From assembly GCA_030765055.1 (NCBI GenBank), contig CM060952.1, forward strand, positions 85,508,130 through 85,572,129: a DNA stretch of 64,000 bases, written 5' to 3'. Both the position numbers and the translations under genes were made by a program. Positions within the stretch are counted from its first letter, which is position 1; each line of letters starts with the position of its first letter. A model generated the notes under the pieces. It had not been told where the DNA came from. It saw only the letters and a program-made list of their open reading frames with translations, and did no database searches. This DNA is from Mantis religiosa (taxonomy: Eukaryota > Arthropoda > Insecta > Mantodea > Mantidae). Shown in pieces: positions 24,850 through 35,248 of the stretch.

Positions 24850-26276
24850 ATGCATAGTGATGGCCGCAAAATAATAGCGAAAGTTGCAGAAAGCTGTGAT
24901 ATTGGAAAGGATAGCAACCAGCTAATGTTCCCACTATTCAAGTCCATAGAACAAGCTACTGCTGATACAGGAGAAAGCGTCAGCACTGTCAGGCGTATTA
25001 AGTCGGTTTGTGCCTCTTATCCCAACGAATCTCCGAAAACGCCAGGAAAAAGGAGGCACGGCTGCGATCTGTGTATGGTAATAACTAATAGTGATATTTT
25101 ATTTCTTCTTTTCCGTTCAATCCTTCCCTTTTTGCTTTCCTCCTTTTCCTCATATCCTGCTGTTTTATCTTTCTTTTTCTCTTGCTCTCAGCCCGTTGTA
25201 TATTTCTAGATCGCTTTTTATTTCCCTCCATGACCAAAGCTATACCGGTAATTTTTTTCCTTTAGGACCAGGGTTCGAGGAAAACTGCAAATTGATGAAT
25301 TTGACAAGCGAGTCATTCGAGATACAATTGAGGATTTCTACAAAATGCAAAAGGTGATTCCTACAGTAAATAAGTTAATTCCGCTCTTGGGAGAAAAAAT
25401 ACAATGGAGACGGGGCGCGACCTCTCTTCGTAAAGTTTTAAATTGATGGGCTTTGCGTGGAAGAAAGTGCAAAATAAACGTGTGTTATTGCTGGAGAGAG
25501 CAGACATCACGTAACTGGAGTGTTCGTTTCCTCATAAAGATAAAGAATGTAAGAGAAACGAACAGGGGAATATTTTATTTGGACGAATCTTGGATAGACA
25601 ATGATATGACGGTTGGGAAATGTTGGCAAAAGGAGAAAGACGTTTTGGGTGTCACTACTTGGGGAAGTGCCTCTAAAAGACTAATTGTTGCGTGTTGGAT
25701 CCAGAAGAGGATTTATTAAGGAGGCGCAATTAATATTTGCGGCCAGGTGCACACAAGGGAATTATCACGGACAAATGATTTCACATAATTTGAAAAAATG
25801 GTTTAGCTCACAGGTTCTCCCTAACCTTCCACCTTCATCAGTTTTGGTCATTGATAATGCACCTTACACTCTCGTCAGTTAGACAAAACTGCGACATGAT
25901 ACGATCTGAAAGCAACAATGATATGTTGATTGGAAAGAAAGGTTATTTACCTGTAGTTATGAAATGACGAAAACTATACTCTACAGTTTAATACAGGCCA
26001 ACAAACCTAGGAGCAAGGCTTTGTTCTGGATGTTATGTCTCTCTTACTGTTGATATATTAGTCACAAGTCTACAGAAAATAGCTATAAAAGCATTCTCTT
26101 CTGTAATTGCGACGGATTGGGAAGAATACTGTAAGGAGGTCCAAGAGCTGGAAATTAAATATTGGAGAAATGATGGTGTAATAGAAAATGCAATTGATGA
26201 AATTATCTTCAGCACACCAGAGGATACTAGCGATAAAACTGATGCAGTGGACTCAGAAATTGAAAAATCACAATGA
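24850..26276 (+). pseudogene. DDE transposase (IS630/Tc1/mariner type), split and disrupted
   Basis: Exon-like part 1 (24850-25077) reads 'MHSDGRKIIAKVAESCD' and 'TGESVSTVRRIKS', an N-terminal helix-turn-helix-like region. A probable intron follows at about 25078-25265 (GT start, pyrimidine-rich 'ttttttcctttag' end). Downstream come 'IDEFDKRVIRDTIEDFYK', then 'YLDESWIDNDM' with the first catalytic Asp at about 25582, 'VIDNAPY' with the second Asp at 25853, and a C-terminal 'ELEIKYWRNDGVIENA' near 26145-26200 with candidate third acidic residue. The stop is at 26274-26276. Frameshifts near 25440 and 25700 and stops after 25882 kill the ORF. The pattern fits a DDE_3-type transposase family common in insects and cnidarians; the exact family name is uncertain. 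Confidence 0.82.
25078..25265 (+). other. Probable intron within transposase
   Basis: Homology-like sequence stops at 25077 and resumes after an AG at 25264-25265 that follows a strong polypyrimidine tract. The intervening 188 bp are T/C-rich and off-pattern for transposase. The donor 'atg|gtaata' is acceptable. Confidence 0.5.
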
Positions 26277-26506
26277 TGAATGATTATTTATAGCTCTCAT
26301 AATATCTGTCTTCTATTTTTAGGTGTTTCATAAATAGTAAATATATAAACATACAGCTTATCGGATTGAGTTCAATTTACTGTTTGTCCATACATCTCAC
26401 ACTTTTGGCGCGTATCTTCGCTTATCTTACATGCTACTTTGCTGAACTGTGATTTTCAAGGTTGGCCGCATTGCAGAAACAAAAGAGCGTTAGCCCTTGC
26501 TTCTTC

Positions 26507-27505
26507 CCTCTGGCGCACCACACTATAAATCCAGCGCTCAAGTAATCGTGCGCATATAGTATGCACATGACCAAGCAGATGGTATGGTAAAGGGATGAGG
26601 CCTAGTCAACTACACATCCTCTGGCGCACCACACTGTAAATCCAGCGCTCAAGTAATCGTGCGCATATAGTATGCTCAAGACCAAGCAGATGGTATGGTA
26701 AAGGGATGAGGCCTAGTCAACTACACATCCTCTGGCACACCACACTGTAAATCCAGCGCTCAAGTAATCGTGCGCATATAGTATGCACAAGACCAAGCAG
26801 ATGGTATGGTAAAGGGATGAGGCCTAGTCAACTACACATCCTCTGGCGCACCACACTGTAAATCCAGCGCTCAAGTAATCGTGCGCATATAGTATGCTCA
26901 AGACCAAGCAGATGGTATGGTAAAGGGATGAGGCCTAGTCAACTACACATCCTCTGGCACACCACACTGTAAATCCAGCGCTCAAGTTATCGTGCGCATA
27001 TAGTATGCACAAGACCAAGCAGATGGTATGGTAAAGGGATGAGGCCTAGTCAACTACACATCCTCTGGCACACCACACTGTAAATCCAGCGCTCAAGTAA
27101 TCGTGCGCATATAGTATGCACAAGACCAAGCAGATGGTATGGTAAAGGGATGAGGCCTAGTCAACTACACATCCTCTGGCACACCACACTGTAAATCCAG
27201 CGCTCAAGTAATCGTGCGCATATAGTATGCACAAGACCAAGCAGATGGTATGGTAAAGGGATGAGGCCTAGTCAACTACACATCCTCTGGCACACCACAC
27301 TGTAAATCCAGCGCTCAAGTAATCGTGCGCATATAGTATGCTCAAGACCAAGCAGATGGTGTGGTAAAGGGATGAGGCCTAGTCAACTACACATCCTCTG
27401 GCACACCACACTGTAAATCCAGCGCTCAAGTTATCGTCGGCATATAGTATACACAAGACCAAGCAGATGGTATGGTAAAGGGATGAGGCCTAGTCAACTA
27501 CACAT
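26507..27505 (+). repeat. Nine-copy 111-bp chimeric tandem array
   Basis: Units start with 'cctctggcgcaccacactg' at 26507, 26618, 26729, 26840, 26951, 27062, 27173, 27284 and 27395, an exact 111-bp period. Each unit joins 53 bp of the transposon's 3' end (including its TIR) to TA plus 56 bp of satellite ('tatgcacatgaccaagcag' to 'caactacacat'). Unit differences are few (ggcgcacc/ggcacacc, atgcacaag/atgctcaag). After the ninth unit, ordinary satellite continues with 'cgcgtcacaaggtatctcc', the same continuation as at about 24287. Confidence 0.96.
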
Positions 27506-28235
27506 CGCGTCACAAGGTATCTCCTGACACTGAGTTTGCCGTATGCACATGACGAAGCAAGATGATATGGGAATGGAATGATACATAGAAGGTTAACTGT
27601 CTGAAGGTTATGTCCATTACACGGAACATCGTATGGAACAGAGATGAGACCTAAAGGATTAAATGTCCACCACACACTGCAACACGAGGTATCTCGCAAC
27701 ACTAGATTCTCTGTGTACACGTGATGAACAAAAATCGTATGGTACAGAGATGAGTCCTAGAGGATTAGAAGTCCACCACACACTGCGCCACGAAGTATCT
27801 CGTAACACTAAGATTTCTGTATACACGTGATGAAGACACATCATATGGTACAGAGATGAGTCTAAGAGGGTTAAATGTCCACTACACACTGCGCCACGAG
27901 GTATCTCGTAACACCAAGGTCTCTGTAGACACGTGATGAAGAAACATGGTATGGTACAGAGATGAGATCTAAAGGATTAACTTGTCCACCATACACTGCG
28001 CCAATAGTTATTTCCCAACACTAAGGTATCTGTGGAAGCATGACGAGGTATAGGGAAGAGATCATGAAGGATAACAGTCCACGAAATATCGAGGTAGAAA
28101 GAAACTCCTAGACTAAGAACTATTTGAACACATGACGTGACCAGCAGACATGGTATGGGAATGAGGCCAAGCAGGCTAACAGTCCACCAAATACCGAGGC
28201 CCAAGGTCTTTGTGGAAAACTGATGAAGCTAAAGT
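27506..28235 (+). repeat. Satellite array (about 105-bp monomer), right block
   Basis: About seven monomers of the family at 23800-24527, a little more diverged ('atggtacagagatgag', 'cacactgcgccacgaggtat', 'ctctgtagacacgtgatga'). ORFs of 60-76 codons on the minus strand simply follow monomer periodicity. Confidence 0.85.
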
Positions 28236-28242
28236 TATAGTA

Positions 28243-28243
28243 A

Positions 28244-28275
<32 letters not shown>

Positions 28276-28307
28276 GCACGCACGCACACACACACACACA
28301 CACACAA
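28243..28307. repeat. (CA)n/(GCAC)n microsatellite
   Basis: A CA run of about 28 bp, then CGCA units, then CA again, at the right edge of the satellite array. Confidence 0.95.
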
Positions 28308-29917
28308 AGTTGTTGAGTGCATGCATTTAGGCTCAATTGAGAACCTTTCCATGAAATACATGCACCGAATAACTTAAAACGACTAGAAAAGAAACTTTGT
28401 TTGAAATAATTTACAAATGAGATTTACAAATAAATGAAGCTGGGAGAGAAGGCCGTGCGAATTAATTACACCAAATTGAGCAATTCAAAACAACTTATTT
28501 TGTTTGTCTTATTTCAAGCATTAATAAACCTTGAGCTTTTGGTATTAGCTTAAAGCTTTAGGAGGGAAGAGGTGCCAGGTTCTTTGAGCCCATACTCAAA
28601 TAAAAAGAGAAAATTACACTTAATTGAAAATATGTATAACATATCTGCAAGAGGGGCAGCACCTTTTGTTTCCTGGGAGGGGGAATTTCGAAGGACGCAA
28701 GGGGTCCCTACTGCTCCCTACGTCATGCGCAGAGGTCCCTTGAACGAGGCGGGTTCTGACCGAGGTGGTTGAGCAGAACCTGCCTTGTACATCAAGTATA
28801 ATGTACTTTATGTATTAAATTGTTTATCATTCATGGAAAATTTGGAGAAACGTCACCAAGGCGTGGCTAATCTTCAAGGACCTTCAGAGCATCAAAACAA
28901 AAATGTTGTGTTCACATGATTTTGTCTATCATATAATAATGGCTATGCAAACTAGACTTGCTAAAACATAGTTTTCTATATATTTGATTTTAATTATAGA
29001 AATGGCACGTTGGCACATTTCATTATAGATACGGAGGGCATAGCCATGCAAATGTTTGACAACTAACGTTATATGCCGATCTTAAAATGACATACACTTT
29101 TCATGCAGTTGCGAGAAACAACTGAACATCAACACGATTAATAACTATTGAACAATCCATACCTTCAATACGGATATACCTACATATGTTATTCGACATA
29201 ACAAAGTTTATTTGAAATAAATTTTCTGCATATTTTATGAAGATCTACATACAATTGTTGTGTAGTATCTCGTTTCTGACTATTGCATAACATATACTAC
29301 TTATAAGGTTATACAAAATTATTTCCAAATAAAGAGAATTTAAGGTAAGCATTTTATTTGTCATGTAAATAAGCTTAAAATACTTATAATCAAAATCGTT
29401 AAAGTACTAATTTTGATATTATTCAAATTTTCATTAAGTTATGCTGCAAAAGACGAGAAGAGAGGGAGGGAAAGGGAGAGAGAGCCTTAGACATATCTTT
29501 TCCGAAGCATGTCTGTTTTTGGTTTAGGAAATCTTAAAACATATAATTACAGTGAAATATCTTCACTGAATTTTTGAATGAACACAATACTTTCCTTACG
29601 CAATATATTTAGCAAAGAAAGTCATAACTGACATGTCATCCAGAGAAAAGGTGCGATGAGAGGAAAAGTGTGGCTTTTGTGAAAAATGAAGACGTGAACG
29701 TGATAATGGGGCAGTGAGGTAGATGATTACTGTGAACCTGCAGCTAAGCTTGCGTGAATGAATGTATTTTGACACATTTGGCTCTTCTCTTGAAGAGTTT
29801 CAAATCATATCAGACGGAGTGTATTACTTTCTCTTGTAATGTGTTTTACTTTCTCTGTTTACTAACCTATGATATAGACCATTTTAACATTGCAATTAAG
29901 GTGTTCACAGCAGTAGA
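28308..29917. other. Unassigned intergenic DNA
   Basis: Mostly AT-rich. A GC-richer patch at 28650-28780 and a purine-rich run at 29455-29485 ('agagggagggaaagggagag') stand out. D1-like phrases occur near 29350-29400. No gene is supported. Confidence 0.4.
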
Positions 29918-30125
29918 GCTATCACGTGATTTTCTCACCGTGGTCTCTGGTTGGTGAAACTTAAATGAATCGATTCCTCGGGGTAGTACATAGCCACCAC
30001 ATCCTTGAAGGGTTCGAATAGAGTTCGTAGCTAACTCGCTTCCGTCCAGTAGGAATCGATTCATATCTAACTTTAGCCAATCAGAGACATCAGAGTATCT
30101 TTAATGTGAAGTAAATCACGTGATA
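29918..30125. mobile_element. MITE-like element with CACGTGA termini
   Basis: The left end 'ctatcacgtgatttt' and the right end 'aaatcacgtgatag' are inverted. The arms can be aligned inwards over about 60-75 bp ('tctctggttgg' against the complement of 'ccaatcagaga', and 'aatcgattcct' against 'aggaatcgatt'). The interior is about 65 bp and noncoding. One arm-like copy lies at about 37455-37525. The target duplication is not clear. Confidence 0.6.
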
Positions 30126-31869
30126 GGTGCTGGTTTCGCTTTACTGCTAAACATCTTAGTTTCAATGTCTGCTCAGATACTATACGTATGTAGTTATTTA
30201 GTTTTTAAGGGGGTAGTATAATGAAATCGCCCCCAAAAATCATTATTTGTACTCCACCCGAGTATGGATGCCGAGATATTTCACAAAAAAATACACGTTT
30301 AAAGGCGCCTTATTTTTTAAAAAAAGGGAATGCTATTAGAAAATTCTCCATGCGTGTATATGTTTGTAAACAACATTATTCAAAAAGAAGGGTTTGACAA
30401 ATACCGAACTTGTTATTTAAGGCACTTAAGAAAAGAAACGTTTTCTTGGAATTGCTTTGAGAATTTTCTACCACATTTACAGAATATAAAACATATAGAT
30501 CACAATTGAGCTATGTCAGGGTGTTATTAAGACATTAAGTTTACTGTCTCTATTAATTGCCTACATTAAATAAAGAAAACATTGCATTCTAACCATAAAT
30601 TTGGTAACGAAATTTCATAGAAAATAAAAACATATTTTAACACTTTCTGAATAAAAACGAAACAAATAAAAACGGTTTATAAAAGGATCTGAAAGTGTGA
30701 TGACATAACTCAAAAACGATAAGTTAAATACTAAAATAGAGATAAATAACAAACATAGTATTTACTTCTTTCAAGGATGAGACGCGAATATTTTCAAACT
30801 ACCCTCCATCCGAAAGTACCGCCTTCGTGAAAACAAATTTGCACTTCTAATTTTACGAAAAAACTAACCATTTTGATTAGACTGCCATAATTGTATTATA
30901 TATAGATAAAGTAGGCATATTGAGTTTTCTGGAAATATCCTGTAAGGTCCTTCTAATTCAGACAGAATTTTACTATAATCTCGCATTTTGAGTAAACTGT
31001 AAGAGATACACAAAATATTACTTCACAAAAATATGTGGAGTATTTATTAAAAAGAATATAGTTTCATTTGTAATGACTTTCTGTAGCACGAATCATTTAG
31101 AAGTACACCTGATGTTGGTTTGCACTTTTAATTCTTCGAAAATGCCTTTAAGTGCTGTCAGTATTCACTTGTTCCTCTGGATGTTGTGGAAAGAGTATAC
31201 TGTTTTCTCTATTTGAAAGTGAGCCACTTCTAAACTACTGACATTAGGTTTCCTATATTCCGCTTGCATGCACCTAGAAGAAATTTGTAACAGGTATTTC
31301 TGGTTAAGAGCTACCTGGCAGAGCAGAAAACAAGGTAGCAACAAGATAAAGCCAAATAAATGTAGCCAAAAGTTGTAAAGTGTAAAATTTTGAAATATGC
31401 ATAATAAAAATCTAATCTAATCTATAAAGCTATCTCGATTAACATGAAGTATATATAAAACAAGCATTCATAAGAATAGTTTTGGAAGCTTAGAAGAACC
31501 ATCTTTCGGTCACATGACTTTCCATAACATTTATTCTTCTATTCGCTTCATGACAATCAAGGTTACATTTATAAAATTAGTGATATTTCATATTTCCGTG
31601 TGGGTGCAATGGGAATAGGGCAATACAATAGGTTTTGGTGTCTAACAAGTTAACATTTTTGAGTTTTACTGTTTACTGATACACACAGGACCATCCACCG
31701 GACCATTTTCTAAAAATGGTGTTTATGAATCCAAGGGACTTCAAAATATGTAAGTATTTCCAGTGTATATAACAAAAACTTTTCGGTGGAAAGCAATATC
31801 TTCTCTACGTATCTCAAAAGGGAAAGCAAAAACTAAATATATAAATACCAAGATTTATATAACAAATGA
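30126..31869. other. Old dispersed repeat remnants (D1-like), minus and plus
   Basis: 30330-31010 contains several D1-like phrases, mainly on the minus strand ('caaataccgaacttgttatt', 'gataagttaaatact') and also 'gagttttctggaaatatcc'. No ORF or RNA gene is recognised. Confidence 0.4.
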
Positions 31870-31874
31870 AGTAC

Positions 31875-32520
31875 TGTGAGGAAGCGGATGTAACCCAATG
31901 ATCGCCGCAACAATAAACACGCCAGGTAAATTTCGGAAGTATTATCGCCAGTAATCTAGAAATTTTACCATCTCGAACATTCTTTAAGGAAATTTCCAAC
32001 GGTATATATGCGAGCACACTCTCGCAAGACGAGTCAGTGAGTAGGTATGTGAGTGAGCAGCAAGTCTGATTAGGCAGTGTGTTTATGTAAGTTGCGACAA
32101 AGCGTGTCCTTCTTGATCGAGTTTCTGGTGACTTGCAGTGAGTGGTGTTACTGCAAGGGATTTCACATCTATTCTTTGAGTGAACCATCCGGAAGAAGAG
32201 GTTACATCGTGAACATCTCATTACAACGCGAAGAAAGTTAAGTGATAGGGAGGATTGAGTTGGTTCAGATCCGTGAATCATCATTGTGAGTTAGCGAAGT
32301 CTGAACTAGCTTAATTGAGTGTGAAAATTAGGAGTGCCAGTTTAAGTGTCAGTATGTTAAAATTCATGTATACACACTGATTTAAACCTGTTTCGGGCAG
32401 GGGGGGGCGGAATCTGTAAAGTGAGAGTTCATGTTAAATTCGTAATAAAACATGCGATACATTACTAAGTGAATATCTCTACCCAAATAAGGGTTTGCGG
32501 AGTGAACAACTAGTAAGTTA
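31875..32520 (+). repeat. LTR-like segment, possible solo LTR
   Basis: It starts near 'tgtgaggaagcggatgtaac' and contains 'cgccgcaacaataaacacg', a TATA box at 32003, an arthropod-type TCAGT initiator at 32034 and AATAAA at 32444. That layout (U3, R, polyadenylation signal) is what a retrotransposon LTR shows. The end and target duplication were not found. A 156-codon minus-strand ORF (31814-32284) overlaps it and looks fortuitous. Confidence 0.35.
32003..32038 (+). promoter_or_regulatory. TATA plus TCAGT initiator core-promoter pair
   Basis: TATATAT at 32003 and TCAGT at 32034 are 31 bp apart, the expected spacing for an arthropod Pol II core promoter. 'gagtcagtgagt' then 'gtgagtgagc' follow. 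Confidence 0.45.
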
Positions 32521-34580
32521 AAACCTCGACTGTAGCTTGTTGATATTAGCTTACGATAGGGAAGTGCCCTCTGCCGGATACTGCTGTAATGTCTATGCTG
32601 TTATCTGGAAAATACTGTACGGAACAATAGCATTGCCATTTGACGTCGTGGAAGTGGTGATTGTTGTAAACCACATTTTGTTCACGGAGGATACGTGCTC
32701 TGAGAATCCCACCCTATTTCCTAGGGCAAACCTGTGTTTGCACATTAATTTTATCATAGAAAACAGTTATTCCTTTAGAATTCCTTTATCGTCCCCTTAA
32801 ACGTAGTAAAGGACTTTTCTCATCATTCTGTGTATCAACGCGTTTTTCTGTTACTCTCATTTCATTCCTTCTTCGTTGTTCAGGGCTAGGCGCTGATGCA
32901 GAAATTATGGAGCCATTGAATAAATTAATACTCATAATAAAATTAAAATTAATATTTTGTGCTTTTGTGTTAAATGTCAAGGGATTCTAGGTTTGAAGTG
33001 CATTATGAGTACAGTTTGGCTCGAGGAAAGATAACATCAAGTACGATAATTAGCGACGGTTGATTTTCAGGCAAATTCGTGTAAGTGTTTCGGTTAGTTA
33101 CCCGACGACGGGGTAAGGTCTCTATCCAAAGTTGCCATATCAGGTATGGCAGGCTAGATTGGGATTCTTAAAATATGTGAGTGTTTCTTAGAAATTTATA
33201 TACGGACTCCAGGATGGAGATAAGCAAATTTAAAAAATGTAGAAATGAGATGACAACATCGGATTAGGGACTAGTAGTGCAGGTCTTAAAGTCATTACCA
33301 AAAGTGCAGGGTCGAAACAGAGAAAGGGACCAACAGCGATGCTCAATCTGGAAACGTTGGGAGTTGCAACGTGCTATAGTTTTATGCAAATTCCTCAGAT
33401 GTCACAGTCTAAGCAGTGTATTTATACAGTTGTATACGATTTCACAGTTAAGAACGCAACAAAACAAAACAGAATAGAACCTGCTTATAGCGCATGATAT
33501 ATATATATACATATATATATTGTATATTGTATATATACAATATCAACGTCAGAATATTTTAACCCTTAACCCTTAACTAAGAGAGCTTTGCTTTATTTTC
33601 TTTGTACTATGGTGCAGTCAACTTCTTTAGCAGCTCATTTGAAATAATTATGTAAGGAGAGCAATATGCTAACATTAGAACTTGGTAAACCGACATCTTT
33701 AAATTAGCAATAGAGAAGATTGCTTTTCACTACGATTTTGCAAAGATTTTAACTTGGCAGTCTGTGAGTTCGCAATCTACATATTCACCAGCTTCACCTC
33801 TGTTTCATTGTATACGTTTAGAGTTTCTACATTATGCAAAAACTGCGTACCTATTTGGTAATATAATAGATATGGAATCAAAGAAAATGTACAGACGTTT
33901 CATCTACAGAACTATCTGTTACTCGATCCCGATCGAGGATTGTTCCACCACCAAGGGGTACGCTATGCAGCATTTCGAGAACTCGGTGAGAAATGACAAA
34001 AAGGTGTAAAACAGTTGACTACCATAAACGGAATCTCCAAGATGACGAAGCTTTGAGTCATGCTGCTTGGTAAAATGATACGTAGTAAGATTTAGAAACT
34101 GGTATCTAAAATTAATAATTTTAGTATAAATAATCTGAAACAATTCCTCCCTCAAAGAGAAGGGAAAATACCAGAAAAAGGGCTTAACTAGGAATCACCA
34201 ATGAGGTTTGAACTCAGCCCCTGTTTATTAGTAAGTTATTGTGCTTTGCTTTCACTTCCTTGAAGACAGCTTCTTATAGTTGATGATCAAGTTGCCATCC
34301 TGGGACAACAACATTAAATGTCGTTATTTGAGACTTAATTAAACAGAACACACAGTGATCTTCTATTAATGTGCAGATACGTAGTTCATTATGGGAGAAA
34401 TCGAATTTAGCTCTGTTATTGAACCTTTGATGTTATTAACAAATCTGGCTCCCACTAATGTAATTTGTTCCCACCTGCGCATATTAATTACATAAATGCC
34501 TACATTACGCGAGGAATGATAGTGAAATGTTTAATGGATATGTGGTGTGTTATTTTCATATGAGTTCCTCTATTTTTTAA
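32521..34580. other. Unassigned intergenic DNA with a TA-rich tract
   Basis: 33500-33545 is a (TA)n-like tract. ORFs of 60-87 codons at 32537-32980 and 33764-34155 lack motifs. A weak B-box-like 'gagttcaaacct' on the minus strand near 34213 hints at an undefined SINE. Confidence 0.4.
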
Positions 34581-34793
34581 CGTCCTCCAATGTTAAGTCA
34601 TATCGGACGATGAATGAAAGGTGCTCAAAGGATGCCAGCGACCATAGAGTTTAGAGTTATAACATTCATATCTCAGGATAAGAGAAAACCCCGGAAAATC
34701 CTTATCCAGATAATTCAGCGTTACTGAGATTCGAATTAGGGACCTCTTAGACATAAGGCAGACACGCTATCAGCTACGCTACAAAGGTGAGCT
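34581..34793 (-). repeat. tRNA-derived SINE (family S1)
   Basis: Minus-oriented copy with all blocks: tail 'cgtcctccaatgttaagtca', body 'ggataagagaaaaccccgg', decayed B-box ('gagattcgaattaggg') and head 'gcagacacgctatcagctac'. It lies 13 bp from composite element B. Confidence 0.75.
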
Positions 34794-34805
34794 CTTAACT
34801 CCATT

Positions 34806-35248
34806 ATTTTAGTTAATTGATGGAAATTAATCATTTCTCCACACTAGCCGTATATAGGCTAAGATATTTGATGGATGGAGTCAACATGAACAATTCAATG
34901 CCATGGCCGGGATTTGAACCACGGATCTGCTGGTTTCCGTCCATTCGCTCTTAAGCTTTGAGCTACCATGGCCAACGTGCCTTCCTGACATTAAATTCTC
35001 CAGTTAAATGATGAAGCCTGGGACTTAAGTACTTACGATAGTAAGTCGCCACAAACGGTGTATCTCGGATGCGAGAGCCCCTAGTGGTCTACCGGGGAAA
35101 TATACGAGTCAACTGGAGAATTTAATGTCAGGAAGGCACGTTGGCCATGGTAGCTCAAAGGTTAAGAGCGACTGGACGGAAACCAGGAGATCCGTGGTTC
35201 AAATCCCGGCCATGGCATTGAATTTTTCATGTTGACTCCATCCATCTT
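34806..35248. mobile_element. Composite inverted tRNA-like element, copy B
   Basis: The left arm (about 34871-35003, extending to 34806) and right arm (about 35114-35246) are inverted copies roughly 133 bp long with few mismatches. A roughly 110-bp spacer separates them ('gaagcctgggacttaagtac', 'gtggtctaccggggaaa'). Each arm holds a 73-nt tRNA-like sequence (34900-34972 minus, 35144-35216 plus). The right one shows a GCCATGG/CCATGGC 7-bp acceptor, TA, a GCTC/GAGC D stem, a CTGG/CCAG anticodon stem with a 7-nt loop ACGGAAA, a 5-nt variable region and a T loop TTCAAAT. The T stem is poorly paired and position 33 is not U, so a functional tRNA is unlikely. It is the best-preserved composite. Confidence 0.85.

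Larger units (their letters stand above)
24528..26559 (+). mobile_element. Tc1/mariner-type DNA transposon inserted in satellite
   Basis: A 2032-bp element. Its 5' end 'ctatatacacacgataag' and the reverse complement of its 3' end 'ctatatgcgcacgattac' form imperfect terminal inverted repeats of about 28 bp, continuing 'ttgagcg'. It is flanked by TA (24526-24527 and 26560-26561), the Tc1/mariner target duplication. Joining the flanks gives 'ggtctctg-TA-tgcacatgac', which is the normal satellite sequence seen at about 24223-24245, so the pre-insertion site can be read directly. It contains a decayed DDE transposase. Confidence 0.93.

Noticed and set aside
23800..28235. CRISPR-like array
   Set aside because: The repeats are contiguous 105-111 bp satellite monomers with no unique spacers, in eukaryotic DNA.
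31814..32284. 156-codon minus-strand ORF
   Set aside because: No domain or family pattern. It overlaps an LTR-like segment read on the other strand, so it is probably fortuitous.
35144..35216. Functional tRNA gene
   Set aside because: The cloverleaf lengths fit, but the T stem is poorly paired, the base before the anticodon is not U, and the sequence sits in a repeated inverted element. A tRNA-derived repeat explains it better.
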